From Polynucleobacter difficilis (GTDB lineage Bacteria; Pseudomonadota; Gammaproteobacteria; Burkholderiales; Burkholderiaceae), in contig NZ_CP023276.1 in NCBI RefSeq assembly GCF_003065365.1, positions 1,178,001 through 1,242,000 on the forward strand: DNA of 64,000 nucleotides, in the 5' to 3' direction. The position numbers and the translations under genes were made by a program. The stretch's first letter is position 1. The number at the start of each line of letters is the position of its first letter. Below the pieces are notes generated by a model. The model ran no database searches and was not told the DNA's origin. It saw only the letters and a list, made by a program, of their open reading frames with translations. This document shows, piece by piece, positions 16,607 through 25,686 of this stretch.

Positions 16607-17758
16607 TTAAACGGATTGCATGCGCTCCGATATATTACTCAGCGCGCTAAATGAATCGCGACTTAAATCAATGCATCCGCCATCGGCATACACGCCAGTA
16701 GGGTCACGATAGACCATCATCTTCTGCAGTATTGGCTTTTTAATCACCGGATCATCGAGGGCCAATTGAACGCGCTCTTTGACTACGGCCTCATTCATCC
16801 ACGGAACGCCCGCAGGACTTACTTCCACGCATTGACTCCAGTAATAAATCTCTAGGCACTTCTCTTCGAGCGTGTAGGGACTTCGGCAATCCCATAAATT
16901 GCAGAAGCGCCCGCCGCCTAAATAAATAACCCAGGAACCCTCAAACCCTTCAATATCGGACGAATGGTCGTCGGGGTTTTTAAACCAAATGCGATCCCCT
17001 GGAATGTAATAGTGCATCGGCATCGGATTTTCACGGGTGCCTCGCTCCCCTAAAAAACGAAACAGGAAATCATCCCCCGTTAAGGCGCGCTTGCGCCACT
17101 GCTGCTCTACGTCATTTAAGCCTGTTTTATTCACCTTTTGCAACTCGCGTACGACCGCATACAGTATGAGGTATTCCGAGGCACGTTGGCATGAAAAAGC
17201 ATAGGTATATCCGCTGACATCAGGGCATAGCGCCCGCTCCAATCCATCTGCCAGTGAAACGCCTTGGCGGAGTAAAAATCCATTCTCTTTGGTGTAAATC
17301 CAATATGCCTGCGGGCGAGTGATTGAGCTAGTGTCGAAGTTCAACTCAGTGCGTGAGGCTGCGTTCACTACAGTGCAGCGCATCCGTAGATTGCTTTTCA
17401 GTTCCTGCACACTGTCAAAGTAAACAACATTAGGGCTAAGCGCCATTGCCAAGATGATCTCGCTCATCAGCGCCGGATCCTTTTGTGGCTGGTGTGTACG
17501 CAAGAAAGTGGTGATATTGGCGGTATCAAAATCAGGGCACAAGGCAAGCAAGCGATGGCTCGCCCGAAAATGGAGGTGGCGCTCATTTCCACCTGTACTT
17601 AAGCTGCAATCAACGAAGTTATCGATACCAAGGTAGCGCAAGCAGCGCTGCGCTTGCCGCAGACGTCTTTCTGAATCGATGTGACCTGCAAGCAGCATGG
17701 CAAAGCCAATGGCTTGGGCATGGGTCAATGCTTGGGTCTCCACAGCGCTCGTGTGCAT
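16607..17758 (-). CDS. Transglutaminase-like protein related to bacterial Tgl (putative)
   Basis: A 383-aa protein that matches, by eye, the Bacillus spore transglutaminase Tgl over its core. Corresponding blocks are FDSVQELKSNLRMRCTVV, YAFSCQRASEYLILYAVV and PGDRIWFKNPDD...SWVIYLGGGRF. The Tgl catalytic Cys aligns with C190 (in AFSCQR). The Glu and His of the Tgl site (GEN..., FAHG) are replaced by Ser/Trp and Leu/Asn here, so activity is uncertain. The N-terminal 100 and C-terminal 90 residues are extra. It is divergent from a CYTH-like gene and upstream of the ABC exporter. Function unknown. Confidence 0.55.
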   Translation of the reverse strand: MHTSAVETQALTHAQAIGFAMLLAGHIDSERRLRQAQRCLRYLGIDNFVDCSLSTGGNERHLHFRASHRLLALCPDFDTANITTFLRTHQPQKDPALMSEIILAMALSPNVVYFDSVQELKSNLRMRCTVVNAASRTELNFDTSSITRPQAYWIYTKENGFLLRQGVSLADGLERALCPDVSGYTYAFSCQRASEYLILYAVVRELQKVNKTGLNDVEQQWRKRALTGDDFLFRFLGERGTRENPMPMHYYIPGDRIWFKNPDDHSSDIEGFEGSWVIYLGGGRFCNLWDCRSPYTLEEKCLEIYYWSQCVEVSPAGVPWMNEAVVKERVQLALDDPVIKKPILQKMMVYRDPTGVYADGGCIDLSRDSFSALSNISERMQSV

Positions 17759-17970
17759 TCGTTTCGTCTCGCGTACTTAAAATCAGCAAAAGGCTTACTC
17801 TTCTGCCGTGGGGGAATTAATACCCACTCAATTTATAAGCCTAAACTATTTCCATGGCATTCACTATCTTGGTGCGTAAGCGTATACCCGCATTCGTTTA
17901 AATAATTGATTCGATTAGTATTTTTGGGTGTATTTCTTAAAATAGCGAAGTTCGCCCCAGTAGCTTTAGG

Positions 17971-18837
17971 ATGGGAGAGATCACCACACTCATGGATCTG
18001 CTTTGTATGACTAAGCCGCACAAACGCATTACCAATCGTGAATTCAAACTCTTGATTAAGCCGCAAGGCCTAGATCGATTGAGTCGTATCACGAAATTGA
18101 GCGAGCAAATTCGCCTCTTTTGCAATAAGAAGAAGGTGGGATTCTTTCATCTCGATAATGCCAATACCGCATTACGCAATATCTATTTTTTCGATACGGC
18201 TAGCGAGCACTTTCGGCAAAATAATCTGATTTTGCGGGTACGTGAGTCCCGTCAAAATATCTGGGTCGATGATTGGTGCGAGGTGACCTTAAAGCACCGC
18301 TCGCACGAGATCAAAGACGCCATTGCTGTAGACCCTAGCCCTAAAAAAGGCCTGAAGTACCGCCTGCGTTTAAAAGAGGAGATATTGCGCGGCGATAAAT
18401 TGGGTTCAACGCGCGTCCTGTATTCCCACAATGCCATTCTGGATGCGGTGTTACTAGACAATGTATTTGATCGCAGTTTTGCAGGGGTTAGCCGTTTTTT
18501 TCCTAAACTCGAAATCGAATCCTTAGATAAAAAGACACCGATCCGCATCGTCGGAGGCAGTACCAATAAAATTTTAGAGGCCTGTTTGCCATTGGGTAAT
18601 TTGGTTTTTGGTGACGGTGTGCAAGCCCATTGCGAAATCGCTATTTGGATGCGCGGCGTTGGCGACCCCATTGTGGGCGAGCTTGCCTTTGCTTATAGAG
18701 TGACCGATGAGAATCGCGCGCAAGTAAAAGCGCATAAACGGGCCGATGCTTTTTTTAGTGCATTGCAGTTTGAGCTGGAGAGCTGGCTAGAGATAGGCAG
18801 TACTAAAACTGCCTTGGTATACGGCAAGCCGGAATAA
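17971..18837 (+). CDS. CYTH/triphosphate-tunnel-like protein (putative)
   Basis: A 288-aa protein with CYTH-like features: an N-terminal NREFKLLIKP strand (the ExExK motif reduced to ExK), YFFDT followed by LILRVRES (Arg pair lining the tunnel), and CEVTLKHR. CYTH enzymes act on triphosphate-containing substrates or polyphosphate; the weak first motif makes activity doubtful. Starts at 17971, 17992 and 18007 are all open. It ends 8 bases before the chromate-transporter gene, so it probably heads that operon. VTC-type polyphosphate domains are the main alternative. Confidence 0.45.
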   Translation: MGEITTLMDLLCMTKPHKRITNREFKLLIKPQGLDRLSRITKLSEQIRLFCNKKKVGFFHLDNANTALRNIYFFDTASEHFRQNNLILRVRESRQNIWVDDWCEVTLKHRSHEIKDAIAVDPSPKKGLKYRLRLKEEILRGDKLGSTRVLYSHNAILDAVLLDNVFDRSFAGVSRFFPKLEIESLDKKTPIRIVGGSTNKILEACLPLGNLVFGDGVQAHCEIAIWMRGVGDPIVGELAFAYRVTDENRAQVKAHKRADAFFSALQFELESWLEIGSTKTALVYGKPE

Positions 18838-18845
18838 AACGAATC

Positions 18846-19424
18846 GTGCTGACTTCATCGCCGACTCCATCCGCAGGCCTTACTAAACCGAACGCTCCAT
18901 TAGCCGATTTGTTTCTGCAATTTTTAATTGTGGGTGCAGTCAGCTTTGGTGGCGGCATTATTGCCTATGAGCGAATCCTGTTGGTCGAGAAGCGTAAATG
19001 GCTTAATGCTGATCAGTTTATGGCATACCTGGCCATCAGCCAAACCATGCCCGGGCTTAATTCTGTCAATTTAGCAATCTTAACTGGCGACTACTTAAGG
19101 GGTATCAAGGGATCAATCATTGCCTTACTCGGGCTGGTCTTACCCGGGTCAGCCATCATTCTTTTACTTGGCCTTGTCTATACCGCACTAACCGATCATG
19201 CCATTACGGTTTTACTATTAACAGGCATTGCAGCTGGCGCTACCGGCCTACTAGCAGCAGTAACGTATCGGATTGGTGATGCGCATTGGAAAAAACCCAT
19301 CTCCCTTATCTTGATTGCAGCCACTTTTGTTTTAATGAGCATCGTCAAGCTCCCACTGCTGGAAGTGCTTGCAATTATGGCGCCAATCAGCCTCTTTATT
19401 TATCGCCCCAAAGGCAGTAGCTAA
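18846..19424 (+). CDS. chrA: Chromate transporter, N-terminal-type half (short-chain ChrA)
   Basis: A 192-aa membrane protein of the CHR family, carrying the conserved block VSFGGGIIAYERI and then ISQTMPGLNSVNLAILTG. It is a half-length (about 190 aa) protein and needs a second half, encoded next, to form the usual two-domain transporter. It exports chromate or a related oxyanion across the inner membrane. The start is GTG at 18846, 8 bases after the CYTH-like gene. Confidence 0.88.
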   Translation: MLTSSPTPSAGLTKPNAPLADLFLQFLIVGAVSFGGGIIAYERILLVEKRKWLNADQFMAYLAISQTMPGLNSVNLAILTGDYLRGIKGSIIALLGLVLPGSAIILLLGLVYTALTDHAITVLLLTGIAAGATGLLAAVTYRIGDAHWKKPISLILIAATFVLMSIVKLPLLEVLAIMAPISLFIYRPKGSS

Positions 19425-19943
19425 ATGGTACTGATTCACCTTGCCTTAACGTTTGGGTTGCTATCTTTACTTGCGGTCGGCGGCGGAACAGCAGTTCTGC
19501 CCGAGATGCAATCGATCTTATTGCATCAGTTCGACCTGACTCATGATCGATTTGTACATATATATAGTTTGGGTCAATTGGCGCCAGGCCCCAATATGCT
19601 CATGGTCTTGGTGATCGGCTTACAAGTCGCGGGAATGCTTGGCGCTGCGGTGGTTTTTTTGTCCTTCTTCATTCCTTCCAGCGTCCTATGTTTATTTGTA
19701 GGGCGCCTGTGGATCAAGATGGGTGAGAGCCCTTGGCGCAGAGCAATTCAAAATGCACTGGAGCCAATTTCGATTGGCTTAATGGTTTCTGGAGTTTATG
19801 CGGTTGGTAAGGCTGCAGCCGTTACCCCTTTTACCTTTGGGCTTGCTCTCGTCGCCTTTATTGTCTTGGTCCGCACCAAAGTAAATCCAGTCCTCGTTAT
19901 AGTGGCGGCCGGAATACCGTTTGCGGTACAGGGATTGCTTTAA
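19425..19943 (+). CDS. chrA: Chromate transporter, C-terminal-type half (short-chain ChrA)
   Basis: A 172-aa CHR-family partner with the block VGGGTAVLPEMQ and LGQLAPGPNMLMVLVIG. Its ATG follows the first half's stop with no gap, so translation is coupled and the two likely form a heterodimer. The pair is the split (SCHR) form, not a frameshifted long ChrA, since both halves keep their own conserved motifs and starts. Native substrate may be sulfate-like or chromate. Confidence 0.88.
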   Translation: MVLIHLALTFGLLSLLAVGGGTAVLPEMQSILLHQFDLTHDRFVHIYSLGQLAPGPNMLMVLVIGLQVAGMLGAAVVFLSFFIPSSVLCLFVGRLWIKMGESPWRRAIQNALEPISIGLMVSGVYAVGKAAAVTPFTFGLALVAFIVLVRTKVNPVLVIVAAGIPFAVQGLL

Positions 19944-19968
19944 TTACCCTCGTATTACTGCTGAGTAA

Positions 19969-20637
19969 TTATGAGGTCTGCGCCTCAAGCACATGTAAGC
20001 GAGGTGCGTAATCTGCCTCCCCGTACTTTAAGAAGTTTTCACGGTGACGGCGGTAATAGAGCAAACCCTCCTGAATGCTGGAAACCGAAGCGCCCTGCTC
20101 TTGCATCTTGTCCCAAAGATTCCAGTCTTCTTGTGGATTATAACGGTCAGCAAAGCGCTTTTGGTAGCCAATTTGCTTACCGAGCGCAGTGCGATACATC
20201 ATCGAGCCATGGTGCAGGCCTTGCCGATCCCAATACAAATCGCCTTGGTGAAGCTGCGTTTGGCCAGGAACGCGCAAGGTGATCTCTGCCTTCAGTTCCC
20301 CCGTAACAACGATGTCATAGGTCACAACATCAGCACCCGCATTGGCGGCAAGTAACTCAATGGAATCGGAGCGCAGCCAATTATCGGCACCAATAAAGAG
20401 AACGTACTCGGTTTCTACCCGAGAAAGCATGTCCTGAAAATTGGCTACGGTGCCTAAATTGTGTGGGCGTAGAACATACTCAATGTCGGGATAGAGTATT
20501 GGCAGGTGGCTACAGTCATGCGCGCCATCATCCACGAATAAAATGCGCTCCGGCATACAGCTTTGCGAGAGCAGCGACTCAATGCAATGTGCTGCGAGGT
20601 GCCCGTATCGATACGAGGCGATAACAACTGTAATCAT
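19969..20637 (-). CDS. Glycosyltransferase family 2 protein
   Basis: A 222-aa cytoplasmic GT-A enzyme. The N-terminal VIASYRYGHLAAHCIESLL and FVDDGAHD (nucleotide-binding Asp), the metal site LFIGADNWLR, and the C-terminal QEDWNLWDKM (acceptor/base region ED) are all as in GT2. It would move a sugar to a surface polysaccharide or lipid. No other polysaccharide genes are near, so the acceptor is unknown. It is convergent with chrA. Confidence 0.85.
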   Translation of the reverse strand: MITVVIASYRYGHLAAHCIESLLSQSCMPERILFVDDGAHDCSHLPILYPDIEYVLRPHNLGTVANFQDMLSRVETEYVLFIGADNWLRSDSIELLAANAGADVVTYDIVVTGELKAEITLRVPGQTQLHQGDLYWDRQGLHHGSMMYRTALGKQIGYQKRFADRYNPQEDWNLWDKMQEQGASVSSIQEGLLYYRRHRENFLKYGEADYAPRLHVLEAQTS

Positions 20638-20757
20638 GGGCGCGATTAGAGCACAGTATTACGACTCTTTCTTTACAGTGCTATTAATGACGAAATAAGG
20701 GAATGTATTTTTTGAGGATGCCTGTAGTTTTAGGCACTAAAAATACAAATAGCATCC

Positions 20758-20791
20758 TTGACCCTTTTTTACTGTAAGGTTATACTTTACA
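20758..20791 (+). promoter_or_regulatory. Sigma70-type promoter and operator of higBA
   Basis: TTGACC (20758-20763) and TATACT (20781-20786) are separated by exactly 17 bases, a near-consensus promoter. An imperfect palindrome TGTAAGGTT-A-TACTTTACA at 20773-20791 covers the -10 box, as expected for autorepression by the HigA antitoxin. The predicted start of transcription is near 20793. Confidence 0.75.
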
Positions 20792-20818
20792 CATATAGCC
20801 CTCATTTAAAATTAGTAA

Positions 20819-21094
20819 ATGATTGAGTCATTTATTCACAAAGGGCTGCGTGAGCTATACAACGATGGGAAAAGCAGTCGAATTCAGTCCGTTTTAGTGG
20901 AGCGAATTTTAAGGCGATTGGATGCAATTGATTCAGCAACCCTTCTGTCTGATTTAAATGTGCCAGGATTTAATTTTCATGGGCTAGAGGGGAAACCTAA
21001 ACGCTACAGTATTCATGTGAATGGACCTTGGTGTATTACGTTTGAGTGGCATGAAAGCAGTGCCCGCTTTATCAACTTGGAGAATTACCATTAA
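20819..21094 (+). CDS. higB: HigB-like toxin (RelE/ParE superfamily mRNA interferase)
   Basis: A 91-aa protein of the HigB type: IESFIHKGLRELYNDG, then the central FHGLEGKPKRYSIHVNGPWCITFEW, which holds the conserved W and Y positions of HigB. HigB cuts translated mRNA at the ribosome. It is followed by HigA with the usual toxin-first order. Upstream lies a strong promoter with a palindromic operator. A poor ribosome site precedes the ATG, in line with low toxin output. Confidence 0.88.
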   Translation: MIESFIHKGLRELYNDGKSSRIQSVLVERILRRLDAIDSATLLSDLNVPGFNFHGLEGKPKRYSIHVNGPWCITFEWHESSARFINLENYH

Positions 21095-21401
21095 TACATT
21101 ACGCAAGCGCCCTCCAACGCATCCAGGGGCCATCTTACGAGAGGATGTCTACCCAACACTAAAGATCTCTGTATCGGAGTTTGCGAGGCACTTGGGCATC
21201 TCCAGACAAACCTTGCATGCTGTTCTGTCCGAACGCAGCGCTATCTCCCCAGAGCTTGCCTTACGATTGGGTACTTTTTTAGGCAATGGTCCGCAGCTTT
21301 GGATTGAGATGCAGTCCCGTTATGATTTATGGCAAGCAGAACGTAAATTAAAAAAAATCCTGCCGCGCATTCCTGCTTACAGTGATCTGTTGGCGGCATA
21401 A
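21090..21401 (+). CDS. higA: HigA-like antitoxin (XRE-family HTH), apparent ATT start
   Basis: About 103 aa with the HigA pattern RKRPPTHPGAILREDVYP, then the HTH (VSEFARHLGISRQTLHAVL) and LWIEMQSRYDLW. The family start matches the position of ATT at 21090-21092, which overlaps the higB stop (ATTAA) and has GGAG at 21079-21082, seven bases upstream. There is no ATG, GTG or TTG at that place; the nearest upstream ATG is at 21051 and would add 13 residues foreign to HigA. HigA neutralises HigB and represses the operon. Confidence 0.8.
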   Translation: MNTLRKRPPTHPGAILREDVYPTLKISVSEFARHLGISRQTLHAVLSERSAISPELALRLGTFLGNGPQLWIEMQSRYDLWQAERKLKKILPRIPAYSDLLAA

Positions 21402-21431
21402 TTATTAAACCCATTCATTGAGGCCTTACCC

Positions 21432-22091
21432 ATGCCCAGCGCCATCATTTTTGATACCGAAGCAACCGATAAGAACAATCCGGTCATTATTGAGGCGGCA
21501 TGGCTTGAGCTAAGCTCCTTGAGTCCATTTACGACTGGCAATCCCTGGGTGCAGCGCTATAACCCAGGCAAGCCGATTAGTCTCGGGGCTTTAGCAACGC
21601 ACCACATCTTGGATGAAGAGCTAATCGATTGCCCGCCAAGCAGCTCCTTTGCTCTGCCAGCAGATACGCAGTACATGATTGGTCACAATGTCGATTTTGA
21701 TTGGGCGGCGATTGGCAATCCTGATATCAAGCGCATTTGTACCTTAGCCTTGGCTCGATCGATTTGGCCGGAGCTCGATAGCCACAACCAAAGTGCCCTC
21801 CTCTATTTTCTGGATCGCAAAAATGCAAAGGACATGCTAAAAAATGCCCATAGCGCGCTGGCTGATGTCGGTATCTGCGCTGTTATCTTGCAGCATATTT
21901 GCCAAGCTCGATCCATAGTTAGCATGGAAGCACTCTGGCTCGCCTCTGAAAACGCCAGGTCACCCAGCGTCATGCCCTTTGGTAAACACAAAGGGATGGC
22001 CATCGCCGATGTGCCTGCCGACTACAAACGCTGGTTACTCGGCCAAGGTGATATTGACCCTTACTTACGCAAAGCCTTAGAGGCTCGCTAG
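21432..22091 (+). CDS. ExoX-like 3'-5' exonuclease with C-terminal DUF3820 domain
   Basis: A 219-aa DEDDh exonuclease. Motif I is FDTEATD (Asp, Glu), motif II GHNVDFDW, and motif III HSALADVGICAVI with the His-x(4)-Asp, so all four acidic residues are kept. After residue 175 a small domain (MPFGKHKGMAIADVPADYKRWLL) matches the DUF3820 module found at the end of some ExoX proteins. It degrades single-stranded or mismatched DNA ends. It is convergent with addA, another repair gene. Confidence 0.87.
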   Translation: MPSAIIFDTEATDKNNPVIIEAAWLELSSLSPFTTGNPWVQRYNPGKPISLGALATHHILDEELIDCPPSSSFALPADTQYMIGHNVDFDWAAIGNPDIKRICTLALARSIWPELDSHNQSALLYFLDRKNAKDMLKNAHSALADVGICAVILQHICQARSIVSMEALWLASENARSPSVMPFGKHKGMAIADVPADYKRWLLGQGDIDPYLRKALEAR

Positions 22092-22101
22092 TAGAGTAGC
22101 C

Positions 22102-25100
22102 TCAAACCAGCTGCAGCAGCTCTCCCGCTGCCGAAACTAAATACGCCTCAATGGGTTTATCGTGTCGGATGCGCTGTAGGCCGCTCACGTACTGTTGCAA
22201 CTGCTTTTGATATAGCGCGGATTTGCGATCACCTTCCTTAGGCAAGCTGAGTTTGTAATCCAAAATCACTAAGCGATCAGCAAACTCAACTAAACGATCA
22301 AAGCGCGTGTGAATGGTCTTTTTATTTTTTTCATCTGGAGCGGATTCGTTTTCATCGGTCGTCATGAGTACATCGATTTCATTCCAAGCCTGAATCCACT
22401 CACCTTCTAGTAAATAGGGTTTCAAGATCTCGGTTTGCAAGACTGCTTTCGCCCGAGATAGGGCTAGCGTAGCCCTTGCCTCATCAATGCCAAACCAATT
22501 CATGGTGTAGGCAAGGCTAGGCAAGTCCGAGATAGTGCTGCCGCTTTGGAGTGTGCAGCACTCCAAAAGCGCATGGAAATACACGCCATCTTCCAAAATA
22601 CGGGGATCAAGCTCGGGCTCTGCTAGATCGTCTACTGCGTCAGTCTTCGCAATTCCACCCTCTATATTTGCCAGCTGCAGAGCATGGCTGGATTGCGCCA
22701 CATCCCACTCGATGACAAAGTCATCAATCGAGAATGGCATGCTGGTATTGCTTTGGCTTTGCGCCGTAGATTTATCTTCATTCGGTGCCGTTGCCGCCCC
22801 CTCGGATATCGCAAAGTCAGGCAGCTCCGCCGATTGAATGCGGTAATACCAAGAATTGACATCAACGCCTTCTTCTTTAGTGGAGGATTTTGCGACGCCA
22901 CAAATCCACAGTCCTTGCTTGGCACGGGTCATGGCTACGTACAGCGCATTCCAGTTTTCATTTGCGGCAATGCGCTGCTCTTCTTCCTGAATCTGCGTGC
23001 GGGGGCTAGTAATAGTGTCTTTGGTAAATGCAGATAAATGAATTGGTGCCGGCTCATTGGGGGGCCAGTCAAGCAAGATGCCGCGGTGCTGACTCATGCC
23101 GGTGGTGTGATTGGTGTCCAGCAACACCACAAATGGCGCTTCCAATCCTTTGGCGCCGTGGACGGTCATCATGCGTACGCGTTTGTTGCGGTCCGCCTCA
23201 GAAAGCCCACCCCCATCATCCAGCTCAATGGATTCTGCGGCCTCGCTTTCCAGATCCATCTCCCCTTCATCGGGGGTTTCATCATCGTCGCCTTGGCGCA
23301 TCGCTTTTATCTCAGCAATGAAGCGACCCAAACTCGGATAGCGTCCGCCATCGTGATTGAGGGCAAGTTCTAAAAAGGCATCGATGTTCGCTAAAACCTG
23401 CGGCCGAAGTAAATCATCAGATGCAATTGCATAGCGCATGCGTACATCATTTTCTGCGTAGATTTGATCAAGCAAGTCATGTACTGGTAAGTGCTCACCC
23501 AAAACACGCCAGTGCTCGAGGTATCGCCCTGCTTTCAGTAAAGCTGGATCTGAGCTGGCTTGCAAAGCATCCCACCACGATCGGTAGCCCTCACTTGCGA
23601 GCGCAATCGCTAGCGACTGCATTTGGTCTTCGCTTGCGCCAAAAAGAGGGCTGCGTAATACCTGCGCTAGTGGCAAATCATGGCGCGGCGTCACCAATAC
23701 TGTTAGGAGCGCGATCAGATCATCAATCTCAAGGGTATTTAATAAACCCCCAAGCCGTGAACTCTCAAATGCCAGTCCAGCTTCACGCATGGCGCGCTCG
23801 TATTGCGGTAAGTACTGGCGGCGTTTTACTAATAATAAGAAATCACTTGGCCTTGGATCACGCCACACCGGTTGGCCATTCACCAGCTCCAGCACTCGGC
23901 GCGTTTGCATCACCTCGCGAATAATTTGAGCAACGCGCCGGCCCTCGCGATAGCGCTGCATCACGGCGCCGGTCTCACTGGCATCCGGCAGTGGACCTGC
24001 AAAGGCATTGCCAAAACGCTCCCTTACCTCGTGCTCCTCCAAAGGAATCAAGGGAAGTAAATAGGCCTCGCCCTGATTGGCTACATTTGCTTCTGCATCA
24101 ATCGAGTTTGGCGCTGTCCATGCCGTAGTTTGGAGGGTGTACGGGTAGCTTTCAGGTAAGAGTTCACTCGAAAATGTGCGATTAACAGCGCTATTAATGG
24201 CGGGTGCATTACGGCGTGTTACATCCAGCTGAATGAAGTCGGCGCTCAGCTCGCTTTGCAAAAAGGTTTTTGCAGTATCAAATAAGCGCGGATCGGCCCG
24301 CCGAAAACGGTAAATCGATTGCTTTGGATCGCCCACAATGAAAATACTCGGCTTGCTTGTATCGGCACCATACCCTTCTAGCCACGACCGTAGGATTTGC
24401 CATTGCAGGGGATTGGTATCCTGAAACTCGTCAATCAAGATATGCTGGTAGCGTGAATCCAGACGAGCCTGAAGGTAGGCGGCATGACTTGAATCTGCCA
24501 TGAGCTGACTCACCCCAATCTCCAAGTCATCAAAATCACGTACGCGCATTGCCTCTTTGCACGCCTGCACATGAGCAAGCATGGCAGCGCTCATCGCAAA
24601 CCAGGCGGTATTGAGTTGTAAGGCGGCCGCTTCGCGATCGCGCTGGACATTGGCCAAAAATGCATCTGCCCAGGCCTCTTTACAATCGAGGTAACTGGAC
24701 TCACTGATGCCTTGATCCGCTTTGCTTAGCCATTTTTTTAGATCAGCGGATACTTTGGCATTGGCGGTACGTGCTGTTTTGTCTTTCGTCAGGAAAATCG
24801 CTTCCAGCGCTGCAACTAATGCATGCTCTTGTGTTATATCCAACCCGGATTTTTTAGCGTTGATTGCGCTTTCAATCACTGCACAGTATTTTTTTTCCGT
24901 TTGCGTACTATTGGCAAAGCAGCGTGCCAGGAGCTCTAAGTCGGCAAGGGTATTCGGGGCATTCCACATCTGCACTACTGCATCGGGAGCACGGAGCTGC
25001 GTCAGCAGTTGCTCTAGCTTCTGAATGGGGCTCATGCCTTGCTCAGCGCAGCGTGCTTCAAAGAAAGTCCACGCGCCCCGTTGCTTAAATGCGCTATAGC

Positions 25101-25686
25101 TACCGGTTAAGAACTGCAGAGTTTCATGGGCGCCGAGCTGCTGCAGAAGTGATTCGTAATGGGGCTTAAGCTCCTTGGGCACTTGACTCCACCAATCGGC
25201 TAAACATTCTTCTTGGAGGCGCTTACTGTCTTCGCGCAAACTAAATCCTGGCTGAATGCCGATCGATACTGGAGCGGCGCCCAAGAGCTTGCCGAACCAG
25301 CCATGGAAAGTATCAATCACAATCGCTTGCGGACTTGCGAGTACGGTTTCATATAAGGCGCGGGCTTGCGGTATGGCAGATCTAGCCTCGGCATCATTGA
25401 GGCCGCGCTCGACTAGCGCGGCAATCAATGTCGCCTCATCGCTTCTAGCAAATTGCTCTAAGAGACCATACAAACGCTCGCGCATCTCTTGCGCAGCCTT
25501 ACGGGTAAAGGTCAGTGCGAGAATTTCATGGGGTTTAGCGCCAGCCAATAGGATGCGAACCAGACGCGCTACTAGCAGCCAGGTCTTGCCGCTACCCGCG
25601 CAGGCAGAAACCATCACGGAGCGTGCTGGATCACACGCGCGTTGCTGGCTGGATTGGACTGGGCTCACCACATCCCCTTTCTGCAA
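22102..25686 (-). CDS. addA: AddA, helicase-nuclease subunit of AddAB
   Basis: A 1194-aa UvrD-like helicase with a C-terminal RecB-type nuclease. Motif I is ACAGSGKT, motif II DEFQDTN, followed by FIVGDPKQSIYRFRRAD, motif V-like MTVHGAKGLEAPFV, and motif VI LYVAMTRAK. The nuclease motif is RLVILDYKLS with Asp-x-Lys. It resects double-strand breaks with AddB, which is encoded just upstream and overlaps it. The start may be TTG at 25686 or a GTG at 25668 that overlaps the addB stop as GTGA. Length fits AddA. Confidence 0.92.
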   Translation of the reverse strand: MQKGDVVSPVQSSQQRACDPARSVMVSACAGSGKTWLLVARLVRILLAGAKPHEILALTFTRKAAQEMRERLYGLLEQFARSDEATLIAALVERGLNDAEARSAIPQARALYETVLASPQAIVIDTFHGWFGKLLGAAPVSIGIQPGFSLREDSKRLQEECLADWWSQVPKELKPHYESLLQQLGAHETLQFLTGSYSAFKQRGAWTFFEARCAEQGMSPIQKLEQLLTQLRAPDAVVQMWNAPNTLADLELLARCFANSTQTEKKYCAVIESAINAKKSGLDITQEHALVAALEAIFLTKDKTARTANAKVSADLKKWLSKADQGISESSYLDCKEAWADAFLANVQRDREAAALQLNTAWFAMSAAMLAHVQACKEAMRVRDFDDLEIGVSQLMADSSHAAYLQARLDSRYQHILIDEFQDTNPLQWQILRSWLEGYGADTSKPSIFIVGDPKQSIYRFRRADPRLFDTAKTFLQSELSADFIQLDVTRRNAPAINSAVNRTFSSELLPESYPYTLQTTAWTAPNSIDAEANVANQGEAYLLPLIPLEEHEVRERFGNAFAGPLPDASETGAVMQRYREGRRVAQIIREVMQTRRVLELVNGQPVWRDPRPSDFLLLVKRRQYLPQYERAMREAGLAFESSRLGGLLNTLEIDDLIALLTVLVTPRHDLPLAQVLRSPLFGASEDQMQSLAIALASEGYRSWWDALQASSDPALLKAGRYLEHWRVLGEHLPVHDLLDQIYAENDVRMRYAIASDDLLRPQVLANIDAFLELALNHDGGRYPSLGRFIAEIKAMRQGDDDETPDEGEMDLESEAAESIELDDGGGLSEADRNKRVRMMTVHGAKGLEAPFVVLLDTNHTTGMSQHRGILLDWPPNEPAPIHLSAFTKDTITSPRTQIQEEEQRIAANENWNALYVAMTRAKQGLWICGVAKSSTKEEGVDVNSWYYRIQSAELPDFAISEGAATAPNEDKSTAQSQSNTSMPFSIDDFVIEWDVAQSSHALQLANIEGGIAKTDAVDDLAEPELDPRILEDGVYFHALLECCTLQSGSTISDLPSLAYTMNWFGIDEARATLALSRAKAVLQTEILKPYLLEGEWIQAWNEIDVLMTTDENESAPDEKNKKTIHTRFDRLVEFADRLVILDYKLSLPKEGDRKSALYQKQLQQYVSGLQRIRHDKPIEAYLVSAAGELLQLV

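Noticed and set aside
18846..19943. A chrA gene broken by a frameshift
   Set aside because: Each half has its own start, its own conserved motif and a clean stop-start junction, so this is the split short-chain form.
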